From: Ectobacillus panaciterrae DSM 19096
GTDB taxonomy: Bacteria; Bacillota; Bacilli; Bacillales; Bacillaceae_G
Direction of reading: 5' to 3'
Length of the DNA: 59,238 nt
Assembly: GCF_000430785.1 (NCBI RefSeq)
Contig: NZ_AUMR01000042.1
Location: forward strand, 1-59,238
Both the position numbers and the translations under genes were made by a program. Position 1 is the first letter of the stretch. The number at the start of each line of letters is the position of its first letter. A model generated the notes under the pieces. The model was not told where the DNA came from and searched no databases. It saw nothing but the letters and a program-made list of their open reading frames with translations. Shown piece by piece: positions 9,519-17,784 of this stretch.

Positions 9519-10320
9519 CTAGAAATATAGAACCACCATAAGTGCGTTTTTATGTTCCTCTAGAAAATCCCGAACCATTTGGCTGCGATAAATGGGGGCA
9601 TTGTCTGTCACTAAAATGATAAATTTTCCTGTGTATTCTTGTAAGAGAAGTCGCAAGAAAGCAACGAACTGTTCCTTCTTACTGGAAGAAACTGTGGAAG
9701 TCACAATCTTTCCCGTACCCGCTGTCCCGAACAATGTGACAGAAGCGTGATGACCGTACGTTGGAATTTGCCTCTGTACACCGGATTGTGACCAAGTGGC
9801 GTGCAGACTTTGGTAAGCACGGATATGTGTTTCATCCTGATACAAGAGTACTGTGTTCTCGTTTACAGCGTTTTTTTTATCCACTCGAGCTGGCGTGAAA
9901 AGGCTTGTTGCTTTTTGAGATTCGCTTTCTTCAGCACATATGTGGGACGTGTGTAAGAAAAAGAAAGGCGCCAAAGCATACGTAATACACCTGTTCTGGT
10001 CATGTGAACGTCGTACGCGCGCTTGATATATTCACGAATCATTGGCGTTGTCCAAGACACAGCGGTTCCCAGCCCGTGATTTGCCGGAGAACTGTGTAAG
10101 ATGGTTTCCGTCAGTTCGTTCTGTTGCGCCTCTGTCAGTGAACAAGGACGCCCTTCGCCAAATTTACGATCCAGAAGAAGGTCTAAGCCACCTTCATTAA
10201 AACGACGAACATATTCTGAGACAGATTGGCGATGAAGGTTACAGATTTCAGCTACTTCCTTTCCTAACTTTCCTTCCATGACAAGACGAACCGCAGTCAG
10301 GAATTCTTTTTCCTTAAAAG
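9519..10320 (-). pseudogene. IS630-family transposase relic, two overlapping frames
   Basis: The first frame (to 9863) has the N-terminal HTH (KLGKEVAEICNLHRQSVSEY) and the Ile-rich linker block. The second frame (from about 9890) has the DDE catalytic core with LLYQDETHIR and VTDNAPIYR. The frames join at a run of eight A residues, where a -1 shift restores one protein. The open frame stops at VVLYF, before the expected LPPYSPxLNPIE block with the third catalytic residue, and the N-terminus runs into the neighbouring gene, so the element is truncated at both ends. Confidence 0.8.
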
Positions 10321-11550
10321 TCTCAGCGCGCCAACTTTTTTGCTATCTAGGGCGAACGAGCATGTTCTCAAATAATAACCCCATTGGCCAAGCAGCCCTA
10401 CAGCAAGAAGCGCTGTCTGCGGAGAAAACATTGGATAGTCAAACAGGCCCGTAAGAAGCGTGACCGGAAATAAAAACAAAAACATCTCGAAAAACTCCTT
10501 GTGTGTATGACAGGAAACTAACAATGCTGTTAGTTGATACAACAGGACAGCGAGTAAAAGTAAGAATGCCATCCCACCTAAGGTTCCATAAATGACAAAA
10601 AAGGCAAGAAAAATATTATGGGGATGCGCAATATACTCTCCGGTAAAATTCTGATACATATCTTGAAATCCCTGCATCGTAACGCCAAAACATGGATATT
10701 TCTCCCATATACGTATACTGGTTTCCCAGATGATTTTTCGGGTATCCATTGATTCTCCTAAATATGTAGTGCGCGGCAGCCATTGAATAAGCTCCTGACT
10801 GCAGACTGCAAAAACAATGATCAAAAACGCACCAATCTTCCAGCGAAAGCGGAAAAAAAAGAGCAAAAGCAGCATAGCCATGCAGGCAAATCCAGTACGC
10901 GATCCCGTTTCTATAATCGCTGTCGACACAATAAAAATACATGTAATCAACAAAACGTGAACCCGCCGTCCTGTCCCATGCATTTGATGCAGTAACACCA
11001 TCAGCAGAAGCGCTAATGCATAAAGCAGTAAAAACGAAGCAAAGTTTGGATTGTAAGCACTGCCGAACAAGCGATCCGGCTGATCATAGCCAAACAGCCT
11101 TGTGCCCGTAAGGAAGCTGAACACTCCCCCTGTGCTGTAAGCAGTATGTGTAGTCATCTGAATAAATCCCAATACTGCAACGTACAATCCACCCCCGATA
11201 GTAATCCAAATCCAATGACGGAATGAGGATAAGGAGCCATGCTGTTTCGTATACAAATAAAAGCCAAAATAGCCTAAGATAAGAGCAGGCGAAGCAAAAT
11301 ACGTCCATTTATGAAATTGGATAGATGCCAAAACAGAAGCTAAGAATAAACTCAAAAAGAAAAACGTTTCGATTTTGAGTTCAAATGGCTTTCGTCTTTT
11401 TACGACTCTGTATAAATGCAGCCAACCGGACAATAAAAGTACTGCAATACCAGCGGGTGGAAGAATAAAAAGCAGTATCATGCCCCATTCTGACCAACCA
11501 ATTTTTAATTTTTGAAACCAAGCTAATCCTTTACTGATCATTTCACACAT
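10297..11550 (-). CDS. O-antigen-ligase-like polytopic membrane protein (Wzy/WaaL type)
   Basis: 417 aa, about eleven TM helices, with a large extracytoplasmic loop containing YDQPDRLFGSAYNPNFAS and the typical ETGSRTG and HPHNIFL motifs of the O-antigen ligase/polymerase family (PF04932). Likely links or polymerises lipid-borne sugar chains at the cell surface. The last 10-15 residues are read from sequence shared with the IS630 relic, so the native C-terminus was probably replaced by the insertion. No good ribosome site is visible for the ATG at 11550. No other polysaccharide genes adjoin it. Confidence 0.75.
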   Translation of the reverse strand: MCEMISKGLAWFQKLKIGWSEWGMILLFILPPAGIAVLLLSGWLHLYRVVKRRKPFELKIETFFFLSLFLASVLASIQFHKWTYFASPALILGYFGFYLYTKQHGSLSSFRHWIWITIGGGLYVAVLGFIQMTTHTAYSTGGVFSFLTGTRLFGYDQPDRLFGSAYNPNFASFLLLYALALLLMVLLHQMHGTGRRVHVLLITCIFIVSTAIIETGSRTGFACMAMLLLLFFFRFRWKIGAFLIIVFAVCSQELIQWLPRTTYLGESMDTRKIIWETSIRIWEKYPCFGVTMQGFQDMYQNFTGEYIAHPHNIFLAFFVIYGTLGGMAFLLLLAVLLYQLTALLVSCHTHKEFFEMFLFLFPVTLLTGLFDYPMFSPQTALLAVGLLGQWGYYLRTCSFALDSKKVGALRLLRKKNS

Positions 11551-11937
11551 CCCAAAAATGAAGATTCGTATATCCTACGATTTCTATAAACATACTTGAC
11601 TCGTCCGAGGCTCATTTGAAACCTTATGCAGCGCTAATAGATCTTTCAGCACTTTAAAAACGACTCCTCTTTTTTAAACGCCTCGTTGATTGAAAATCCC
11701 TTGTTATCTGAGAATGCAGCTTTTCATTATCCCCACACACAATTGTTTAATGCAAATAAAATTTTAGACTACAGTATGCTCTTATATCAATAACTTTACA
11801 GCATAATTGAGAATTATTTCTTTTTTTATAAAAATATCTTAACTTTATCATTCACATCATTGTTGAGAATTAAACAATATATCTCTCCACTTTATCGATG
11901 ATCATTCTAATGTTTGCTTCCCTTATTCTTAAATAAT
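11551..11937. other. Gene-free AT-rich interval
   Basis: About 390 bp with no open frame, no convincing promoter and no structure I can support. It may hold decayed cassette sequence. Confidence 0.5.
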
Positions 11938-11969
11938 GAAAAACCTAGCTCCTTGATAAGAACTAGGTT
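11938..11969 (-). terminator. Minus-strand terminator
   Basis: AACCTAG and CTAGGTT pair around a 14-nt loop, followed on the minus strand by TTTTTC. It can end transcripts from the DUF1904 gene after they pass through the dispersed repeat. Confidence 0.65.
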
Positions 11970-12015
11970 AATTGCTTTCACAACTATATACAAGTGAATA
12001 AAAAAACCGTTGATA

Positions 12016-12146
12016 GTGGAGAGAGATCATCCGGCGACGTGCAGAAGCGGTCAAACCTTTGTAGCGGTTCATACAAGGGTAAACCAGAGAGAAGAAGCAT
12101 GCCGTACTCCCTTTTCGTTGCACATAGCACATGGACATGTCGAAAT
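12016..12146 (+). repeat. Dispersed structured repeat, copy 3
   Basis: About 130 bp starting GTGGAGAGAGAT. It shares GACGTGCAGAAGCGGTCAAA with copy 1 and the overall layout with copy 2, including the GGTT/AACC hairpin and the ACTCCCTTTT and ACATGTCG tail. Overlapping short open frames differ between copies, so I regard it as non-coding. Confidence 0.65.
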
Positions 12147-12176
12147 TATCATTCACTCATATATAGTATTGTTCCT

Positions 12177-12509
12177 TTATTCTGCACATCTTTTTCCATT
12201 AATATAATAAGCTGACTCAGAAAAAGGAATAAAGGCAACTTCTACCTCCAAAACATCAGTTGACATCATATGCTTCGTCACAGCTTGTGCGAACTTGTCA
12301 CGAACCTCTTGTCCGCGTTCAAACCATTTTACCTCAATAAAAGGAAAAGCCGGAACTTCCTTCCCATCAAACACAAAAGTAGACTGCATTACTTCCAACG
12401 TAAAGTTATCCGTATCACACTCACAAATTTCTGCAAGCTCCTCTACTAGCGGTTTACTGATTATCTTCATCTGTTCACTGGATATTCCTCGAATAACTAA
12501 ATGCGGCAA
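12177..12509 (-). CDS. DUF1904 family protein (tautomerase-like fold)
   Basis: 110 aa. TTG start 7 bp after GGAGG. The sequence begins M-P-H-L, so a proline becomes the first residue after Met removal, as in tautomerase-superfamily enzymes; the beta-alpha-beta pattern (LVIRGISSEQMKIISKPLVE) also fits. Known DUF1904 proteins are small cytosolic homologues of MIF/4-OT with no assigned substrate. It lies alone in the module between att copies A and B with the O-antigen-ligase-like gene. Confidence 0.75.
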   Translation of the reverse strand: MPHLVIRGISSEQMKIISKPLVEELAEICECDTDNFTLEVMQSTFVFDGKEVPAFPFIEVKWFERGQEVRDKFAQAVTKHMMSTDVLEVEVAFIPFSESAYYINGKRCAE

Positions 12510-12662
12510 TGTATTTCCTCCATTTTGTACTTTTATTATTTACTAACATTATACTAAAGATTCTAAAACGAACAATAAAAGAATACCTCCTCTAAAACCT
12601 TTAATAATTATTTTAAGGTTACCTACATTAGCAAAGGATGTGCTTTTAAAGTTCTTAATCTT

Positions 12663-12685
12663 ATTTACTTATAATACGGTTTACC
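12663..12685 (-). repeat. rlmH-type attachment repeat, copy B
   Basis: Minus strand GGTAAACCGTATTATAAGTA followed by AAT; the core CCGTATxATAAGTAAAT matches the true rlmH end. About 40-85 bp to the plus-strand right it is followed by a flank (GAACA..AAAGTATTTATAT) that also follows copy D. Confidence 0.7.
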
Positions 12686-12750
12686 GTAAGAATACAATGC
12701 ACATAGTTAGTTTCGAACAAAAAGTATTTATATCTATATAATCTTCTTCC

Positions 12751-12773
12751 CCACAACCTAGTGTGGTTTTTTT
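12751..12773 (+). terminator. Terminator in the att-B flank
   Basis: CCACA and TGTGG pair across six bases and are followed by seven T residues. No gene precedes it; the same position beside att copy D also holds a hairpin. Confidence 0.65.
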
Positions 12774-13001
12774 AGGTTTCCTGCTCTAACAAAATAAAAA
12801 GAAATACTCCATTAATGTTTACTAATATCCTTTTTGATGCGGTAAAATAATTTGCGTAAAGGAAACTTTTTAAGAGTAATGCATATAATGCAAGAGTCCA
12901 AAATCAAACATACAAATTTTTTTGTCCTTATTTTTTACCTAAGGCAAAAAAGTTTGTATAAGGAAAAACAACCTAAATATTTAAAGAGGAGGAGTACTCG
13001 A

Positions 13002-13553
13002 ATGGCAATTCAATCAAAAGTAAATAAAAAAAGATGGTTGTTTCCATCTCTTATTATTTTAATGCGTGTTCTCTTTGGAATTGGTTGGCTATTAGCTGGA
13101 GTAACCAAAATTTCCGAAAAACTATGGTTTAAAGAACCTGGGGTGTTTCTGAATGAGTATTTAATCAGTGCATTAGAGAAGCCAAATGTCCCATTGTTTT
13201 ATAAAGTTCTTATTGAAAACGTAGCATTAGAATATGTGATGACTTTAAACTATGTCATTCCTATCGTTCAAATCATTCTTGGTGTACTTATTATAATGGG
13301 ATTACTTACTATACCATCAATCTTAATCTGTCTCTTTATGCACATTAACTTCATACTTTCTGGAAATATGAATTTAATGAGCCTTGTTCTTTATACGAGT
13401 GCGTTTACATTAATCATTTTTAGAACGAAAATTTATCATTTAAGTCTTGATAAGTATTTTAATCTAGATATTCTGTTTACAACCAATGAAAACAAAAGAG
13501 AAAAAAACAACTCCATGCCACCTGAGAAAGAAAGATTGCTGAGTAACACTTAA
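13002..13553 (+). CDS. DoxX/DoxD-like four-TM membrane protein
   Basis: 183 aa. The ATG at 13002 follows GAGGAGG; the 50-residue upstream extension is dropped. Four TM helices, with RVLFGIGWLLAGVTKI in the first, then a loop with WF and FLNEYL, as in the DoxX family (quinol-oxidase-subunit-like). Reported family roles concern membrane redox or thiol stress; the role here is unknown. It is the only gene between att copies B and C and its AT content is clearly higher than that of the core genes. Confidence 0.8.
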   Translation: MAIQSKVNKKRWLFPSLIILMRVLFGIGWLLAGVTKISEKLWFKEPGVFLNEYLISALEKPNVPLFYKVLIENVALEYVMTLNYVIPIVQIILGVLIIMGLLTIPSILICLFMHINFILSGNMNLMSLVLYTSAFTLIIFRTKIYHLSLDKYFNLDILFTTNENKREKNNSMPPEKERLLSNT

Positions 13554-13750
13554 TCTATTACTATTAGTTAAATATGTCTATTAACATTAAAGTAATCCAA
13601 TACAGCAACCCAAGGATATTAAATAACACAAATAAATATAATAAAATTCTAGTAACCTTCAATGTCATTACTTCCTTTACTTATTAATGTTAATAGTAGT
13701 TCATAGCAATTATATTCTAAAATAACCTTAAAATTACATTAAAGCATATA

Positions 13751-13789
13751 ATAAATTACCGTCACTAATTTTTAGTGACGGTAATTTAT
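13751..13789. terminator. Perfect 17-bp hairpin after doxX
   Basis: ATAAATTACCGTCACTA and its exact complement surround a 5-nt loop. The T tract is broken (TTATTATAC), so termination is likely but not certain. It is symmetric enough to act in both directions. Confidence 0.65.
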
Positions 13790-13876
13790 TATACTTACAT
13801 CATTACAATTAATAACAATAAGAAAATTGAATAATTCTTTTATTCTTTTATTCTTTTCTTAAAGGAACTTTGTACT

Positions 13877-13895
13877 ACTTATGATACGGTTCACC
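13877..13895 (-). repeat. rlmH-type attachment repeat, copy C
   Basis: Sixteen bases (ACTTATGATACGGTTC on the plus strand) are identical to the true rlmH 3' end at 20815-20830, i.e. EPYHK plus the start of the stop codon on the minus strand. It is non-coding here. Confidence 0.8.
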
Positions 13896-14232
13896 ACAAC
13901 ATGAAAACCTGTGTTTTTATTTACCCCTTATTTAGCACTGATTCTTCATTGATCAAATTTCTTTATCCTTCATGAACTGACTTTTACGGAATTGAATTAG
14001 CAAAGTATACTATAAATGATTGTCGAACATAAGCTAAACTAAACACTAGACCTTGAATTAAGATGAAATTTGACTAAATATGTAAATCCCCTTATTCGAT
14101 ACTAGTAATCATACTTAGACAAAATCAATCCTATTAAGTAAGCTGCATGTAGATTCTTATCTATATATGAAAGAATTTGATTAATAGTTTTTATAGAAAA
14201 CAAGTTATTTTATGTTAAAATGGAGGCAATTG

Positions 14233-14265
14233 ATGAACGGACTTACTAAAAAAGGAGATGGTTAA
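14233..14265 (+). CDS. Possible 10-residue leader peptide
   Basis: ATG 6 bp after TGGAGG encodes MNGLTKKGDG and stops 1 bp before the TTG of the next gene. It spans that gene's ribosome site, so its translation could open or couple the downstream start. Too short to judge by similarity. Confidence 0.35.
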   Translation: MNGLTKKGDG

Positions 14266-14266
14266 T

Positions 14267-14911
14267 TTGATTAACATTTTAGGTAAAAATAGTTGGAAAG
14301 AATACTCAATCATTCTTTATATCATCCTAAATCTTATCATACCATTTACCATTTTTAATTTTTTCAATATTCATTTATGGAATATAAGTTTTAATCCAGT
14401 TGATTTTATTTTAAAGCCTTTTATGATTATTCCATTTGCGAGCTTGTTACTAGCATTATTCACAGAATGGACAATCTATGCATTTAATTATATGAAAAGG
14501 CTACGCTTAACAATCAAAAAAAGGGAAGGTAGATTATCCCTAAAAGTGGTGGAAAAGAGTTTACCGATCTACGTAATAGATCCAAGTTATTTTAATGAAG
14601 AATTTCAACTCAAAAGCACTATAGTAGTAGATATGCGTATAAAAGATCATGATCATCTATCTTTTAATGATCATTTAGATGTTATTAAACTTTATAATTA
14701 TGATAATCGGTTAAATATCCTCGATTTGATAGAGAAAGCAAATCTCCTTATAAAGAACACTGCCTTAAAAAAACACCCCATTACATTCATTGTCGATAGT
14801 AAAAAAGAAAAGAATAGAACGATATCAAAAATATGGCTCAGATTAATTTGTAACCCTAACTCTAAATCGGCAAAGGCTGATATTCATACGATTTTAGAGT
14901 TAGTGTATTAA
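14267..14911 (+). CDS. Two-TM membrane protein with cytosolic domain, unrecognised
   Basis: 214 aa from a TTG placed 9 bp after AAAGGAG; the ATG at 14258 touches the ribosome site and is unlikely. Two TM helices (about 12-34 and 48-68) are followed by a basic stretch (MKRLRLTIKKREGR) and a soluble alpha/beta domain of about 130 residues (LPIYVIDPSYF, VVDMRIKDHDHLSF). No family recognised. Very AT-rich. It is the only gene between att copies C and D, with its own terminator. Confidence 0.65.
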   Translation: MINILGKNSWKEYSIILYIILNLIIPFTIFNFFNIHLWNISFNPVDFILKPFMIIPFASLLLALFTEWTIYAFNYMKRLRLTIKKREGRLSLKVVEKSLPIYVIDPSYFNEEFQLKSTIVVDMRIKDHDHLSFNDHLDVIKLYNYDNRLNILDLIEKANLLIKNTALKKHPITFIVDSKKEKNRTISKIWLRLICNPNSKSAKADIHTILELVY

Positions 14912-14977
14912 TCGGAAATAGTATCGCCTGAAAAACAAAATATATATCTGTTCACTAACATACAGAGAAAAAGTATC

Positions 14978-15000
14978 AAGAACATTGAACTGTTCTTTTT
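14978..15000 (+). terminator. Terminator of the two-TM protein gene
   Basis: AAGAACA and TGTTCTT pair around TTGAAC, followed by TTTATT. 67 bp after the stop codon. Confidence 0.7.
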
Positions 15001-15073
15001 ATTCATCTAAGGTAATGATACTAATCAAATCTAAACAAGCTCTTTATATAAATCTTAAGACTTTCTTGGTATT

Positions 15074-15097
15074 AAAAAAGCCCGCTTTAAGCGGGCT
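15074..15097 (-). terminator. Orphan minus-strand terminator
   Basis: AGCCCGCTT and AAGCGGGCT pair with a tiny loop and are followed on the minus strand by six T residues. No minus-strand gene now lies upstream, so it may be left from a deleted cassette gene. Confidence 0.65.
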
Positions 15098-15159
15098 AAT
15101 GAAAAATGATCTTATCTTAATAAAATAGACTAGCCCTTCAAAATCATTATAAAGACAAT

Positions 15160-15191
15160 AAAATCGCATCTATTTATGGTACGGTTCACCG
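15160..15191 (-). repeat. rlmH-type attachment repeat, copy D
   Basis: A 32-bp segment identical to copy E (17570-17601) except for one base. The minus strand carries GGTGAACCGTACCATAAATA then GATGCGATTTT. The stretch CATAAATxGATGCGxTTTT closely resembles the staphylococcal SCC att core as I recall it. Confidence 0.82.
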
Positions 15192-15252
15192 AACATCACC
15201 TAAGAACATAGTTGATTTTGAACATAAAGTATTTATATGTATTTAGGCTAAC

Positions 15253-15279
15253 TCCCCATAATATTTTATGGGGGATTTC
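15253..15279. terminator. Hairpin in the att-D flank
   Basis: TCCCCATA and TATGGGGGA pair around ATATT, followed by TTTCT. Same relative place as the terminator beside att copy B. Confidence 0.55.
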
Positions 15280-15330
15280 TACATAAACAACATTTTGGAT
15301 ATCATCGTCATTAAATGTATTTGGCAACTA

Positions 15331-15380
15331 AAAAATGGTTCTTACGCAACTTTAGTGAAAGTTGCGTAAGAACCATTTTT
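15331..15380. repeat. Perfect 23-bp inverted repeat with 4-nt loop
   Basis: 15331-15353 and 15358-15380 are exact inverted complements around AGTG, with A and T tracts at the outer ends. It could act as a bidirectional terminator or a cruciform. An open frame reads through it into the IS66 relic, but that N-terminus is spurious. Confidence 0.9.
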
Positions 15381-15386
15381 AGATTG

Positions 15387-15908
15387 TCACAAACACCAAA
15401 AACGAAGAGTTTACATGAAAAAATAGGCCGTAAGACAGGGGGGCAACCAGGGCATGAAGGTCATACACTCCATCACGTTCCTCATCCTGATTCTGTCATC
15501 CAACATCGTGTGACGACGTATACCTGTTGCGGTGAATCCTTAGAAGATCGGCCAGTTATTCGAGTGAAAACGCGTCAGGTGTTTGATATTCCGCCGATTC
15601 AGCTAGAGGTGACACAACACGAGACCGAAGTGAAATCATGCGCGAGATGTGGCGTAAAAACAGAGTCTGCCTTCTCTGAAGATGTGCGGCATCATGTTCA
15701 ATACGGGACAAATGTGCAAACCATAGTCATGTATATGATGCACTACCAATTGGTTCCCTTTGCCCGGACAAAAGAGTTCTTTCACCATTTTTTCGATCTG
15801 TCCATCAGCGAAGGAACACTTTGGAATATAAATCGGAAATTTGGAACCTATTTGAGTGAAACCTTTGAACCGCAAGCCAGAAACAGACTCATCCAAGCAC
15901 CTGTTTGA
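15387..15908 (+). pseudogene. IS66-family transposase (TnpC) fragment
   Basis: The translation from KTKSLHEKIGRKTGGQPGHE through the Cys-rich zinc-finger region (CCGESLEDRP and CARCG) to YQLVPFARTKEFF and SEGTLWNINRKF is the N-terminal third of an IS66 transposase. It lacks the first coiled part and the whole DDE core, ending at RNRLIQAPV. No partner tnpA or tnpB is present. Truncated at both ends and not functional. Confidence 0.85.
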
Positions 15909-16272
15909 ATCCATGAAACAAGTGATGAAAACAGGAGAAATAGAATTATTTGAAACATAGCTTACGAGGTAATCGTGATACAATTACCTCTATTTGTATT
16001 GATTTTGGATAGGACCTGAGTAGTGACCATAATGATATCTTTTTCAAAATCAATAATCTTCGTATCAGGACTTTTTAATGAAATCAAACAATATTGAAGT
16101 AATTCTTTATGTTCACTACAAATAATTTATTAAAAAATGAACCACACAAAATACCGGGTTCATTTTTTACACCTTTATTGTATTGTAGTAAAGCTTTCTT
16201 TTTATAAATGACGTAACCTGAACAAATGGTTATGCCCTTTTCAAGTCTTTCATCAACATATAAATTTGGAAA
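15909..16272. other. Gene-free interval
   Basis: About 360 bp between the IS66 relic and the acyltransferase gene. It holds one strong hairpin (16132-16168) and nothing else I can support. Confidence 0.5.
16132..16168. terminator. Terminator of the acyltransferase gene, bidirectional
   Basis: AAAAAATGAACC and GGTTCATTTTTT pair perfectly around a 13-nt loop, giving T tracts on both strands. Confidence 0.8.
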
Positions 16273-17298
16273 TTAAGGTACCAATTTGTTTACTATCGGA
16301 ATACGTTTTAAAACTAATATGATAATAGTACTAAGGATTAAAGTAATTGCAATCTTTATTGGAATTACAATAACTGGATGAAAATTCGTCTCAAGATAGG
16401 GGAATATTCTCCATAAATAATTATTTAATAACCAGTAATGAATTATATAAATACCTAGACTTGCTTGATTGATTCCATTGAATAGAAATGATAATGGGCG
16501 CTCATTAAAATTATTACGAAAGAATATAAATAGACCAACAGCGCAAAGTAGAACAGTTGGTGAGAAATAATCGTACCAAAACTGATCGAGCTGTCCTCCA
16601 CCTTTCACTGTGTAATAATAAGTAAATAGAAACGTAGCAATCAAACCAATGATTAATCCAAAATATGAAAGCACTCTCCAACGCTTTTTGATTTCAAATT
16701 GATTAAGATAGTACCCTAAAAGGAAGTAGCCTACATAATCTGTTACAAAAAACAGTTCTAAGGAAAATTTCATACCAAACCAGAAATTTGATACCTTTGT
16801 AACTACAGAAGCATATAGCCAAAGGATTAAAAAGTACTCAATATGATGTTTTTGTGCGTGCCTAACAAATACCTTTAAGAGAGGAGTAATTAGATATAAT
16901 CCTATAATCATATAAAGGAACCAAAAGTGACCGGTTATTCCATTATTAATGAATAGCTTTATACCCTCTTTAATAGATGGAGGGTAATAACCCTTATAAA
17001 CTTCATAAATATAAAACAAAACGCTCCATCCTACAAAAGGAATAATCACCTTACTTGCACGCTTTTTTAAAAATTCCCAATATGGTAGCTCTCTTTGATC
17101 TTTTAACAACAAAGCACCACTAATCATAACAAATCCTGGGACAGCCCAACGTGAAAGTGTCTCAAAAAAGTTTCCTATAAACCAGCTCAATTCTTGACCT
17201 GGATGTAATGTTGATACATAACCAGCTGAAACATGAATGATTACAACGCCAAACGTTGCACAAACACGCAGCCAATCCATATACAGTAGTCGATTCAT
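16273..17298 (-). CDS. Membrane acyltransferase, family 3 (OafA/WecH type)
   Basis: 341 aa. I chose the ATG at 17298, 4 bp after GGAGGG. About ten TM helices. The first holds the family signature (MDWLRVCATFGVVIIHVSAG) with its conserved Arg and His, and the second region has SRWAVPGFVMISGALLL. The family moves acyl (often acetyl) groups onto surface sugars. Alone in the module between att copies D and E, with high AT content. Confidence 0.88.
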   Translation of the reverse strand: MNRLLYMDWLRVCATFGVVIIHVSAGYVSTLHPGQELSWFIGNFFETLSRWAVPGFVMISGALLLKDQRELPYWEFLKKRASKVIIPFVGWSVLFYIYEVYKGYYPPSIKEGIKLFINNGITGHFWFLYMIIGLYLITPLLKVFVRHAQKHHIEYFLILWLYASVVTKVSNFWFGMKFSLELFFVTDYVGYFLLGYYLNQFEIKKRWRVLSYFGLIIGLIATFLFTYYYTVKGGGQLDQFWYDYFSPTVLLCAVGLFIFFRNNFNERPLSFLFNGINQASLGIYIIHYWLLNNYLWRIFPYLETNFHPVIVIPIKIAITLILSTIIILVLKRIPIVNKLVP

Positions 17299-17317
17299 AT
17301 TTCCCTCCATAATTGAA

Positions 17318-17512
17318 TTACTCAACTTTTGCAACTATAAAAGTTTGATGAGTGTAATTAGCAGTAATACTAGTAGCCATTGAAGCATAGTCATTTACAG
17401 GAATAAGCATAAAAAACATATCAATTTTGGTATATTGATTTAGACTAGGAAACACTGCCAACACAGAAGAGATGGCTCCTATATAATAGCGAATAATCGC
17501 CTTAATAAGCAA
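17318..17512 (-). pseudogene. Possible gene fragment upstream of the acyltransferase
   Basis: A 64-codon open frame (TTG start, no clear ribosome site) with one hydrophobic stretch. It ends 19 bp before the acyltransferase start. It could be the tail of a lost membrane protein or chance. I do not recognise it. Confidence 0.25.
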
Positions 17513-17569
17513 ATACCAATTGAACTTAAATCGATATTAATAGTCATAGTTTTGATATTCATTTTTGTG

Positions 17570-17601
17570 AAAATCGCATCTATTTATGGTAGGGTTCACC
17601 G
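17570..17601 (-). repeat. rlmH-type attachment repeat, copy E
   Basis: 32 bp, 31 identical to copy D. It is the repeat nearest to rlmH and bounds the module that carries the carboxynorspermidine genes. Confidence 0.82.
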
Positions 17602-17784
17602 TGATGTATCTATATGAGGGTATTTTAACTAAATCATCTTTATAGTTTGCCGGTTACGCCTTCAGATTTAAAACAAGCATTTGCAGATTGGTTTTTTCGC
17701 AAACCATTTGGGCATCTTTATATATTGTATTTTTAATAAATAATCTAAATTTTGCCTATTGCTATATATATTGTATGTGATAAT

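Larger units (their letters stand above)
12510..13001. other. Gene-free interval around att copy B
   Basis: About 490 bp holding att copy B, the flank shared with copy D and a terminator. The open frame that extends doxX upstream to 12852 lacks a ribosome site and family similarity. Confidence 0.5.
13554..14232. other. Gene-free interval with hairpin and att copy C
   Basis: Very AT-rich. It holds the 13751-13789 hairpin and att copy C. I find no coding frame. Confidence 0.5.

Noticed and set aside
11968-12215. Three short overlapping open frames
   Set aside because: They lie in the dispersed repeat and are not kept open in copies 1 or 2.
12852-13001. 50-codon extension of the DoxX gene
   Set aside because: No ribosome site at 12852, whereas GAGGAGG precedes the ATG at 13002, where family similarity begins.
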